Position numbers and translations under genes: made by a program. 64,000 nucleotides of DNA from a virus: IMG/VR virus record IMGVR_UViG_3300027788_000004, positions 62,001 through 126,000 of that record; one strand, written 5' to 3'. Of this stretch, positions 42,652 to 50,374 are shown piece after piece; the stretch's first letter is position 1, and each line of letters opens with the position of its first letter. Under the pieces are notes generated by a model, which worked only from the letters and a program-made list of their open reading frames with translations, was not told the DNA's origin and searched no databases.

Positions 42652-45600
42652 ATGGCTCAGCAACAGAATATAAACACTGCTATTTTAGGAACTCTCCAAA
42701 ACATCGAAAGTCTTTTGGAGACTGGAGAAGTAAGAGGACAAAAACTAGAAACCGACTTAGCCGGAATGAGCGAAACCGGTGTAGTTGGTGCTAGTGAATG
42801 GAAAGACTTTTCTAAATTCTTCGGTGAAATGGCTAAAGGGATATCTGCTTTAGTAAAATCTGCTGAGAAAATGTCACCTAAGGCTGCTAAAAACATTAAA
42901 AGTTTATTAGTCGGTATTGGTGAAGCTATTCAAGGATTTTTTGAGGAGGTTTCTGTAAAAGAAGCACAAACCTTTACTATGTTATTAAAAGGATTAGCTA
43001 GTAATATATTAAAGTTCGCAATAAGCATCGTGATAGCAATACCATTCTTATTAATAGCTCCAATAGGAGCATTATTATTTGGTTTTACTGTTAGGTTACT
43101 AATGTGGGCAATGGGAGCTGTTGGTAGAGGAGCAAGAAAACAAGCAAAAGCAATAAGAGCTATATTATCATTGGCTAGAGGTATATTTTTATTCTCACTA
43201 GCTATGGTTGCAGTAACACTTTTAGCTCCATTTATTTTAATTGGTGCAGTGGTATTTGCGTTAACTTTATTTATATTAAGTATAGGACTTAGATTTGTTT
43301 CTAATAGAAAAACTAAACAAGGTATGAGATCTTTACTAGGTATGACCCTAGTAATTTTATTATTAGGACTTACTGTGTATTTCTTAGGTCAATTACTTAC
43401 ATGGAAGGCTATTGCTTTAGTTACAGTATTAGTTATTGGATTAGCTCTTGCATTCTTCGTTGCTGGTATATTCAAATCCCAGATTATGGGAGGTTCTTTA
43501 GCGATGCTATTAGGAGCTATCGCAGTTATATTCTTAGCGTTTGCAATGACTATATGGAAAAGTGCAAAAGTCGGATGGATGGATATTGCAATGGTCGGTG
43601 CTTTAATTTTAGGTCTTGGTATAGTATTTGCATTAGCTGGAATACCAGTTGTAGCTGGATTTATTGCATTAGGTGCTGCGGTAATGATGCTGGCTGCTTT
43701 ACCAATTATTATGATATCCGGTGCTTTACTTATATTTAAGACAGCAAATTGGCAGAAAAAAGATGGAGCATTATTAGAAGGTGCGTTAGGATCTATAGTT
43801 ACTGGTTTCTTAGGTGGTCCTATGCCTGGAGGTATAATGTCCGGAATTAAATTTGCTGCTAAGCTAGCTGCTAGAACAGCGTTCATGTTTATTGCAATCC
43901 CTGCTTTTATACTAGCATCCGTAGCGTTATTACCAATTTCACTTGCATTATTAACATTCAAAAAAGCAAATTTCCAAAAGAAAGATGGAAAGGCTTTAGA
44001 ATTCGTAATGGGTTCTATAATAAGTGCATTTGGTTTAGTTGGTGATAAAAAACGTCAAAAGAAAATGGGTATAGATGTTGATCCTTGGGAATTATACTTA
44101 GGTACTATATCTTTAAGTAGAGCAGGAAACACACTTGCTAATTTAGCAGAAGGTATACAAGCTTTTGCTAATTTGAATGTACCTATATATGAATTTAATG
44201 AATCTAAAGGTGAATTAGTAGTTGTTGAAAAACGACCAATGACCGAATCCGATTTTGATATGGCTGCTTATGGAATGGGAAAAGTTATTAGTTCTATTGC
44301 CGAACCATTTGCATTCGTAGGAAAATTAGATAAAGGAGAATCTAGTGGTAATTCTTTTTATGATGCAATTTTTGGTGGTGGACTTATTAAACGAGGTGTT
44401 AAATCGCTTCAAGGAGCTGGAGAAGTATTAGTTGGTTTAGCAAAAGGAGTTAAAGATTTTGCAAATTTAACTATTTCTCAATGGGAAATGAGAGAGGTTG
44501 ATGGAAAGATGACAATGGTTGAAATTGCTCGTACTCCTATGACAGAAGGAGACTTCACATCGGCAACAAATAATATAAGACGCGTTGTATCTAACGTTGC
44601 AGATGTATTTGCAGCAGTTGGTAAAGCTGAGGCTGATGGTGGATGGTTCTTTTCAAATAACTATACCAGAAAAGGTGTAGCAGCGTTAGCTGGTTCTGGA
44701 CAAATAATATCACAATTATCTATAGGATTAAAAAACTTTGCAAATCTTACCGTTTCTACATACGGTATGGTGAAGAATAAAGATGGAGTAATGGAGTTAA
44801 AAGAAATCAGTAGAAAAACACTGACTAATTCAGATTTTAAGAAAGCTACTCAAAACATGAGAAAGGTTATAAATGTAGCTGCTGGTATATTTGGTGATGT
44901 TGGTGAGGCTCAAGCAAAAGGAACCTGGTTCTTTGCTAATAATTATACACAGAAAGGTATTAAAGCAGTATCCGGTGCTGGTGATGTTATGGTTGCATTG
45001 GCTAAAGGTATACAATCAATGGCTAATTTAACCTTTCCTACATACGAAGTTAGAAGGGGTAAAATGGTAATGACTGGAGTAACGACTATAACTGGTGGAG
45101 GTCTTGCAAAAGCTGGTGCATCTATTAGATCTATTATTACAACATCAGTGAGTGGAATTACATTTGCGGCAATGATGATTGCTGGACAAGAGAAAAATAT
45201 GAAACTTGTTTATGAAAATGCACCTAAAATTTCAAAGGCATTAGTAGATATAGCTAAAGGCTTCTCAAAGGCATATAAAGCAGGTATAGATCCAAATATG
45301 TTAGTCCCTATGGCAGTTCTTATGAGATCTTGGAGATTTGTTATCGATGGTTTAGTTAGATCTGCTTGGCAAATGGGATTTGCACAAGAACACCTACCAA
45401 CATTGTATGAGCATACACCTCAGATATTAAAGAATTTACAATCAATTGCAAGAGGCTTTAATAAGATGGTTAAAATAGGAGTAGATCCTATGTTAATGAT
45501 GCATACCCGAATTCTTACTTGGTCTTGGTCTCTTGTTGTAAAAACATTTACGAAGGCTGCATTAAAGGTTGCTATATTCCAAAGACATCTTATGATACTT

Positions 45601-46515
45601 TATAGACATACTCCTATTATACTTGCAAAATTAGCAGAAATAACTGAAGGATTTAAGACTGCCTTTTCTAAAGGATGGTCTAACTATACAGGAAGATTAG
45701 TAATAACACTTAGAATGTTTAACATTACTTTACAGTATTTCAGAGAGTATTCGCTTCAAATCATGGATAACTTAGATGCTATGGTTAATGTTTATCATCA
45801 TATACCAATCGTATCTAAAATGTTAGTTATTATGTCTAAATCATTTAGAAAATGGATGGATCTTAAAATGACTGATAAAGTGGTTCAAACATTTACTAAT
45901 TGGCATATGGCTTTAGCTAATTTGTTTAATCCAAGAGTTTATAAAGGAGCTTGGCAACAAAGTAGATTATTTGGTAAATTTACTAAAAATGTAGAAGCTC
46001 TTGCAAGAGTAGCTCCTATGTGGAAACTGATGGCTAAAGGAATGAACGATACTGCTACCGGTATGGAACGTTACGCAGTGGCTGTTAATAGTTTTAATCC
46101 AGAAAAATTACAAATGGTTGAAGGACTTATGGCTCACTTAGCTGCAATTAGTAAAAGGAATTATAGTATGGATATGATGGGTAAAAATTTAGGTGATGGA
46201 ATTGAACGAGGATTTGAGTTACTTGCAGAAAAGGTTATGGAGATAATACAAGAACAACAAAACAATTTAACTGTTTTAGAAAAGGTTGGAAACGCTCTTT
46301 TACCTGGAGATCCATTTGGAAAAGCTAACGATTATAGCGGTGATGGAAAGGCACAAACAGGAACTGAGAAAAAAGGTGGTGGTGGTAATCAAATGGCTAA
46401 ATCTATTGCAAGTGCGGTAGGAAAAGCGGTGAGTAAATCAATGAATGAACTTACTACAAAAACGTTAACTGTTAAATCTGCTAGTCAGTATGGCGGAGAT
46501 AAAGTTACGTTCTAA
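42652..46515 (+). CDS. Tape-measure-like large tail protein with membrane segments and repeats
   Basis: A 1287-residue protein at the position after the gp26/gp51 block where T4 has its length-determining gp29 (590 residues). Residues about 110-440 contain several strongly hydrophobic helices (for example FAISIVIAIPFLLIAPIG), typical of tape measures that contact the host membrane. Residues about 490-840 hold four degenerate repeats of about 100-110 residues; each has a LAxGIxxFANL segment, a T-M-T-E-x-DF segment and GWFF-NNYTxKG (in two of the copies almost identical). A second family of repeats (YEHTPQILKNL, YRHTPIILAKL) follows at about 850-1020. The tape-measure role is inferred. Confidence 0.8.
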   Translation: MAQQQNINTAILGTLQNIESLLETGEVRGQKLETDLAGMSETGVVGASEWKDFSKFFGEMAKGISALVKSAEKMSPKAAKNIKSLLVGIGEAIQGFFEEVSVKEAQTFTMLLKGLASNILKFAISIVIAIPFLLIAPIGALLFGFTVRLLMWAMGAVGRGARKQAKAIRAILSLARGIFLFSLAMVAVTLLAPFILIGAVVFALTLFILSIGLRFVSNRKTKQGMRSLLGMTLVILLLGLTVYFLGQLLTWKAIALVTVLVIGLALAFFVAGIFKSQIMGGSLAMLLGAIAVIFLAFAMTIWKSAKVGWMDIAMVGALILGLGIVFALAGIPVVAGFIALGAAVMMLAALPIIMISGALLIFKTANWQKKDGALLEGALGSIVTGFLGGPMPGGIMSGIKFAAKLAARTAFMFIAIPAFILASVALLPISLALLTFKKANFQKKDGKALEFVMGSIISAFGLVGDKKRQKKMGIDVDPWELYLGTISLSRAGNTLANLAEGIQAFANLNVPIYEFNESKGELVVVEKRPMTESDFDMAAYGMGKVISSIAEPFAFVGKLDKGESSGNSFYDAIFGGGLIKRGVKSLQGAGEVLVGLAKGVKDFANLTISQWEMREVDGKMTMVEIARTPMTEGDFTSATNNIRRVVSNVADVFAAVGKAEADGGWFFSNNYTRKGVAALAGSGQIISQLSIGLKNFANLTVSTYGMVKNKDGVMELKEISRKTLTNSDFKKATQNMRKVINVAAGIFGDVGEAQAKGTWFFANNYTQKGIKAVSGAGDVMVALAKGIQSMANLTFPTYEVRRGKMVMTGVTTITGGGLAKAGASIRSIITTSVSGITFAAMMIAGQEKNMKLVYENAPKISKALVDIAKGFSKAYKAGIDPNMLVPMAVLMRSWRFVIDGLVRSAWQMGFAQEHLPTLYEHTPQILKNLQSIARGFNKMVKIGVDPMLMMHTRILTWSWSLVVKTFTKAALKVAIFQRHLMILYRHTPIILAKLAEITEGFKTAFSKGWSNYTGRLVITLRMFNITLQYFREYSLQIMDNLDAMVNVYHHIPIVSKMLVIMSKSFRKWMDLKMTDKVVQTFTNWHMALANLFNPRVYKGAWQQSRLFGKFTKNVEALARVAPMWKLMAKGMNDTATGMERYAVAVNSFNPEKLQMVEGLMAHLAAISKRNYSMDMMGKNLGDGIERGFELLAEKVMEIIQEQQNNLTVLEKVGNALLPGDPFGKANDYSGDGKAQTGTEKKGGGGNQMAKSIASAVGKAVSKSMNELTTKTLTVKSASQYGGDKVTF

Positions 46516-46525
46516 GATATATAAT
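46516..46525 (+). promoter_or_regulatory. Late-type promoter GATATATAAT
   Basis: GATATATAAT directly after the tape-measure stop codon, 87 bases before the next gene; overlaps the region of an ECF-type site. Confidence 0.45.
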
Positions 46526-46532
46526 AAAATAT

Positions 46533-46561
46533 GAAACAAAGTTGATTTGTGTTCATATAAC
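46533..46561 (+). promoter_or_regulatory. ECF-type phage promoter (GAAAC-N16-CATATAAC)
   Basis: GAAAC at 46533-46537, 16 bases, CATATAAC at 46554-46561; 41 bases before the start of the accessory island. Confidence 0.6.
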
Positions 46562-46602
46562 TATAAAGTTAATAAAGTAATCAAGGTTAAAACGTCTATT
46601 TA

Positions 46603-46911
46603 ATGGCAAAAGAACATTTCACTACAATGGAGTTAAAGTCTCCATCAGGATTTTCATATTGTGCATACGACAATATAAAGGATTCGTCTATACTTAAGGG
46701 CGAACATATTGGCAAAAGAGTTATGGTCGCTGGTTATAAAACCACGTCCAAATTTTATTTGAAGAGCTGCCATAATAAAGGAGATCAATACCATCCAACA
46801 AATAATGCATATACAGTAAAGACTAACACAGGAATGGAAAGGGTTTTTTACTCAGAACAATGTAGATTGCATCCAGCAGAATACAGAAAAGGTAAAAGAT
46901 GGCAACGATGA
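46603..46911 (+). CDS. Hypothetical protein
   Basis: A 102-residue basic protein, beta-rich, with three Cys and four His residues spread along it (CHNKGDQYH and CRLHP among them), which may bind a metal. No family is recognised. It is the first gene of the accessory island under an ECF-type promoter, and its stop overlaps the next gene. Confidence 0.65.
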   Translation: MAKEHFTTMELKSPSGFSYCAYDNIKDSSILKGEHIGKRVMVAGYKTTSKFYLKSCHNKGDQYHPTNNAYTVKTNTGMERVFYSEQCRLHPAEYRKGKRWQR

Positions 46912-47420
46912 TATATGTAATCTCAGATACTTTTTTTGGAAGGTACTCTAAAGCTAAAGAGCGTGGTTTTGATAATACTCACGATATGCAAAAACATCTT
47001 ATAGAAGCATGGAATGCTAAAGTAAACCCTAACGATATAGTATATCATTTGGGTAATTTTGCATGGGATATTATTTCGGCAGAACATGCATTACTTAATC
47101 TTAATGGCAATATAAACTTCTTACCATCAACTTATGATTCAGCTTTAATGGAAACTGTAGATGTTTTTGATAATCTAAAAGTTATCGATAATAGTATATA
47201 TGTTATAGAAAGTTTAGAATGGGTACTTTCTCCATGGCCATTAAAAGATTGGCCAGGTAAGAAACATGGAGCTATGCATGTACATGGAGGAGATAAACGA
47301 TACAAAGCTCAGTTGCAAAAAGAATTAAGATTTAATTCAAATTGTGATTTATGGAGTTATGCTCCAGTATCATTAGAATCATTAACTGAAGTGATAGAGA
47401 TGGCAAAAGAAAATTGTTAA
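46899..47420 (+). CDS. Calcineurin-like phosphoesterase with lost catalytic residues (pseudoenzyme)
   Basis: The overall pattern of the small phosphohydrolase family is clear (ISDT-F-FG, FDNTHDMQKHLIEAWN, VYHLGNFAWD, LNGNINFL). However, the metal ligands are changed: H12 of the D-x-H motif is Phe, the Asp of LGD is Asn53, and GNHD is STYD (77-80). The C-terminal GHxH is HVHGGD. With at least three ligands lost it is unlikely to hydrolyse phosphates and may act as a binding protein. The likely start is the third Met codon at 46908, where ATGA overlaps the previous stop. The gene ends against repeat copy C. Confidence 0.8.
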   Translation: MATMIYVISDTFFGRYSKAKERGFDNTHDMQKHLIEAWNAKVNPNDIVYHLGNFAWDIISAEHALLNLNGNINFLPSTYDSALMETVDVFDNLKVIDNSIYVIESLEWVLSPWPLKDWPGKKHGAMHVHGGDKRYKAQLQKELRFNSNCDLWSYAPVSLESLTEVIEMAKENC

Positions 47421-47513
47421 TAACTTTTGAAAAATAAATGAAAAATAAGTGACTAAAAGTTTTTTTATTCCACCAAAAAGTATTATATTTATATTATAAT
47501 AATTAAAACAATA
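47416..47513 (+). repeat. Regulatory repeat, copy C, before the ECF sigma gene
   Basis: Third copy, nearly identical to copy B in GTTAATAACTTTTGAAAAATAA and in CCACCAAAAAGTATTATATT onward. It differs by an 11-bp tandem duplication (AAAAATAAATG / AAAAATAAGTG) between the inverted arms, so the arms are one helical turn further apart. It ends 22 bases before the sigma factor gene. Confidence 0.8.
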
Positions 47514-47534
47514 ATAAACAAAAACAAAAACAGT

Positions 47535-48149
47535 ATGACATTAAAAACATTAGGATTAGAATTCGCCGAAACAAAATCAGAAAAGATTTACAACGATCTT
47601 TATCATCGAATTAAACCAGGATTAAAAAATTATATCAATCAAATAGTTAAAGATAATCAAGCATCCGATGATTTATTCTCTATGACAATGGCTATTGTAT
47701 ATAATAAAATAGAACAATATAAACCAGAATTTCATATATCTACTTGGATTTATCGTATAGCATACCATGAAGCTATCATGCACTTAAGGAGAAAAAAACG
47801 AGCAGCAACTACACCATTCTCCGTTTTCGATTCATATTATGATGGTGATAATTCAAGAGCATCCGAAACGTTAATTTTTAATAATACAGATCAAGAACCT
47901 TTTGAAGATGATTTTCTAACAAGAGAAGAAAAAGAAAAGGAACAAGAAATAGTTCAAATCGCAATTAAAGAAGCGATATCTAATCTAGATCCTTTATATA
48001 AAGAAATTGTAGAAGATCGTTTATTAAACGAAATGAAATATAACGCAATTTCTCTTAAACATAAATTACCTTTACATACAATTAAAAATAGAATTGCGAG
48101 AGGTAAACGAATTTTACAATCAGGACTTAAAAACTATCAGAATATATAA
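47535..48149 (+). CDS. ECF-type sigma factor with regions 2 and 4
   Basis: RNA polymerase specificity factor. Region 2: ASDDLFSMTMAIVYNKIEQY then FHISTWIYRIAYHEAIMHL and RRKKR, the canonical core-binding and -10-reading helices. Region 4: ISNLDPLYKEIVEDRL then YNAISLKHKLPLHTIKNRI and ARGKRIL, the helix-turn-helix that reads the -35. An acidic linker (about residues 100-140) separates them. Length 204 is normal for ECF sigmas. No anti-sigma gene follows. It is distinct from the gp55-like protein, which lacks region 4. The GAAAC-N16-CATATAAT elements in this window have ECF promoter architecture and are its obvious candidate targets. Confidence 0.9.
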   Translation: MTLKTLGLEFAETKSEKIYNDLYHRIKPGLKNYINQIVKDNQASDDLFSMTMAIVYNKIEQYKPEFHISTWIYRIAYHEAIMHLRRKKRAATTPFSVFDSYYDGDNSRASETLIFNNTDQEPFEDDFLTREEKEKEQEIVQIAIKEAISNLDPLYKEIVEDRLLNEMKYNAISLKHKLPLHTIKNRIARGKRILQSGLKNYQNI

Positions 48150-48150
48150 T
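48140..48150 (+). promoter_or_regulatory. Late-type box GAATATATAAT at end of ECF sigma gene
   Basis: The last codons of the sigma gene form GAATATATAAT, 15 bases before the next start. It may be a real late promoter or a coincidence of an AT-rich Asn-Ile-stop ending. Confidence 0.3.
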
Positions 48151-48164
48151 TAAATTACAAAACT

Positions 48165-48692
48165 ATGGCACAAAAAGATAACGCATTTTTCGACTTTTTC
48201 AAATGGCTAATCCGACCTTTCGATTGGCCTAAATCAACTTACCAAGAATTAAAAGATTGGTATATTATGAAGAACGTTTGTAAGGAAGTAGGGATACAAC
48301 AAATGTTTAAGAAGAACGATCCAGAAATTAGATATGATAAACTTTATAGACTATATACAGTTATTAACATACCCGAAGAATTATATGACAAACAACATGA
48401 ACAAGCTAGACAAACATTTTTAATCGATCAATTAAGAAAAATTGATGAATTTACAGTGTCTTTAGGTATTAGCGAAATCTTATACCCAGAGTATAATATC
48501 ATTACCGATGTTCCAGATTCCTTTGCTTATTTATTAACATTAGAAACTGATAAAGAAAGTTTAACCATTTGGAAATTTTTAGGATGGATATTAAAATTAT
48601 CTATATGGACAATCATTTATTTAGCTATCAATTCTATTATTTTTAATACTACAGGAAATTCAATCATCGGTTGGATATCCTCTTTAATATAA
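48165..48692 (+). CDS. Hypothetical protein with C-terminal membrane anchor
   Basis: A 175-residue protein. The N-terminal 130 residues are soluble and charged; a hydrophobic stretch near residues 142-165 (LGWILKLSIWTIIYLAINSI) would anchor the C-terminus in a membrane. No family is recognised. It lies 15 bases after the ECF sigma gene, so a membrane-bound partner such as an anti-sigma could be imagined, but there is no zinc or anti-sigma motif to support that. Confidence 0.65.
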   Translation: MAQKDNAFFDFFKWLIRPFDWPKSTYQELKDWYIMKNVCKEVGIQQMFKKNDPEIRYDKLYRLYTVINIPEELYDKQHEQARQTFLIDQLRKIDEFTVSLGISEILYPEYNIITDVPDSFAYLLTLETDKESLTIWKFLGWILKLSIWTIIYLAINSIIFNTTGNSIIGWISSLI

Positions 48693-48696
48693 TTAT

Positions 48697-49428
48697 ATGA
48701 AAACAACTACAGGGCCTAACGGTAAGGGCAGATATTATATCATAAACAAAGATATTCAATTACCATCAGTAACAACGATATTAGGAGAAATGACTGATAA
48801 ATCAGGCATAGAACGTTGGAAAAAACGAGTAGGAGAAGAAAAGGCAAACGAAATTTCAAAGAATGGGTGTGATAGAGGAACATTTATGCACGAATTAAAT
48901 GAGCGTTATCAGTACCTCTTAGTGAATGAAAAGGATGATAGTGGTATATTAAAGAAAACATTCGAAGATGTACTAGCCAATCCTGAAATGTCCAAGATTA
49001 GTCCAGAAAACAAAGAGAGAGGTAAAAATTTATTCGTAAAAATGCTTAATTACGGGTTGTTTAATCGAGTAGAAAAATTAGAATTACAAGAAGAAGCAGT
49101 GTGGTCAGGACGTGGAGGAGGTTATGCAGGTAGATTAGATAAAGCCGCTAGAATAGATGGAAAATTAAAAATTGTAGATTATAAAAGTTCTAGCAAACCT
49201 AAACGAGAAGAATGGATAGAAAATTATAAAATGCAAGGAGCTGCTTATAGCGTAGCTTATTTTGATCGTTATGGAGAGATGCCAGATGGATTTGAAATAT
49301 GGATTGCAAATGATGTTCAAGATAAGCCACAAGTATTCAAAGGAAATCAACAAGATATAAGAAAGTATTTCAAAATGTTCCACGACTTAGTAATAGAATA
49401 TCATTCACTTAACACAGTTAGTAATTAA
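48697..49428 (+). CDS. PD-(D/E)XK nuclease, RecB/Cas4-like
   Basis: Metal-dependent exonuclease domain. LPSVTTIL near the start, GTFMHELNE with the conserved His, GYAGRLDKAARIDG with the catalytic Asp, LKIVDYKSSSKPK with the D-x-K core and YKMQGAAYSVAY with the downstream Gln/Tyr motif occur in the order of RecB-type nucleases. Length 243, without helicase domains or an iron-sulfur cysteine cluster. A role in DNA degradation or recombination is likely; the exact partner is unknown. It is followed without a gap by the glycosyltransferase-like gene. Confidence 0.88.
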   Translation: MKTTTGPNGKGRYYIINKDIQLPSVTTILGEMTDKSGIERWKKRVGEEKANEISKNGCDRGTFMHELNERYQYLLVNEKDDSGILKKTFEDVLANPEMSKISPENKERGKNLFVKMLNYGLFNRVEKLELQEEAVWSGRGGGYAGRLDKAARIDGKLKIVDYKSSSKPKREEWIENYKMQGAAYSVAYFDRYGEMPDGFEIWIANDVQDKPQVFKGNQQDIRKYFKMFHDLVIEYHSLNTVSN

Positions 49429-50064
49429 ATGAAGTACACATTTGGGTATATAAAACATAACAAAGAAATAAATGAATATCATTTAGGTGCGTGTTTAGAT
49501 AATTTAGACGGAGACTATTCTATAATAACAACATCAGATAAGAAATTTCCTGCAGAAAACTATAATGATATCTTAGAACAATGCACAACAGATTACTTAA
49601 TACTTTCCCATGAAGATGTAACATTACCAAAAGATTTCTTAAAAAAATTAGAAATAACTATTAAACATGTGCCAGACTTTGGTTGTTTAGGTATGGTTGG
49701 CGTAGATAATAATAGAAACTATCATTGGTCTCAAAGCGATAATTTATTTGAAGTTGATACTCTTGATTGTTGCTTCTTAGTAATAAATATGAAAAACTTA
49801 AATGGAGCAAAATTCGATACAGAATCGTTTGGTGAATATCATTTATATGTAGAAGATTTTTGTGCACAAATGAATAGAATCAATAAGAAAACTAACTACA
49901 CCATCGCAGTAAATGCAAGCGAAAAACCTCTTTATATGACTGATGATTTATCTTCAATGGGCCATCATAGTGCAACAGTAAAAGAACGTGGATACTGTTG
50001 GGGAAGATATCAAGAATTTAGAACCGTCTTAGAAAACAAATGGCCAAATATAAAAACTACATAA
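49429..50064 (+). CDS. Family 2-like glycosyltransferase (short)
   Basis: A 211-residue GT-A-type protein. It has SIITTSDKKF near the donor site, an acidic ILSHEDVTLP in place of the DxD motif, and FGCLGMVGVDNN typical of phage and bacterial GT2 relatives. The C-terminus has HHSATVKERGYCW. Donor and acceptor are unknown. It starts directly after the nuclease stop. It belongs to a cluster of sugar genes (49.4-54.3 kb). Confidence 0.7.
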   Translation: MKYTFGYIKHNKEINEYHLGACLDNLDGDYSIITTSDKKFPAENYNDILEQCTTDYLILSHEDVTLPKDFLKKLEITIKHVPDFGCLGMVGVDNNRNYHWSQSDNLFEVDTLDCCFLVINMKNLNGAKFDTESFGEYHLYVEDFCAQMNRINKKTNYTIAVNASEKPLYMTDDLSSMGHHSATVKERGYCWGRYQEFRTVLENKWPNIKTT

Positions 50065-50065
50065 A

Positions 50066-50371
50066 ATGACTTATAGACCACTTCCGTATTATCTAACAAT
50101 CAAAGAATCCAAAGTAGAAGGACTTGGCTTATTTACAAAAGATGATTGCACAATTGCAAATGGTGTTTTCTTAGGAACCACACATATTAAAAATGAAGAT
50201 TTTGAAAACGGATATATTAGAACTCCTTTAGGTGGATTCATAAATCACTCGGAAACTCCTAATTGCGAAAAAATAGAATCTACTGATACTGTTTCAATAA
50301 GGACTATTAAAAAAGTAAAGGCTAACGAAGAATTAACCTTAAAATATACATGGTATAATACAAACAAATAA
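50066..50371 (+). CDS. Minimal SET-domain protein (putative lysine methyltransferase)
   Basis: A 101-residue protein with the SET-fold signature: KESKVEGLGLFTKDD at residues 13-27 (SAM-side GxGLF motif), GGFINHSETPNCEK at 56-69 (NHS and PNC, the knot motif) and VKANEELTLKYTWY at 84-97 (E-E-L-T-x-x-Y, catalytic Tyr region). It lacks pre-SET, post-SET and iSET parts, which makes it close to the smallest possible enzyme. It sits between two glycosyltransferase genes, with 1 and 3 bases of spacing. A protein-methylating role is family knowledge; the target is unknown. Confidence 0.85.
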   Translation: MTYRPLPYYLTIKESKVEGLGLFTKDDCTIANGVFLGTTHIKNEDFENGYIRTPLGGFINHSETPNCEKIESTDTVSIRTIKKVKANEELTLKYTWYNTNK

Positions 50372-50374
50372 ATT

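Noticed and set aside
48165-48692. Anti-sigma factor role for the membrane-anchored protein after the ECF sigma gene
   Set aside because: Position and a C-terminal membrane helix are suggestive, but no anti-sigma or zinc motif is visible and the topology (C-terminal anchor) is not typical; kept as hypothetical.
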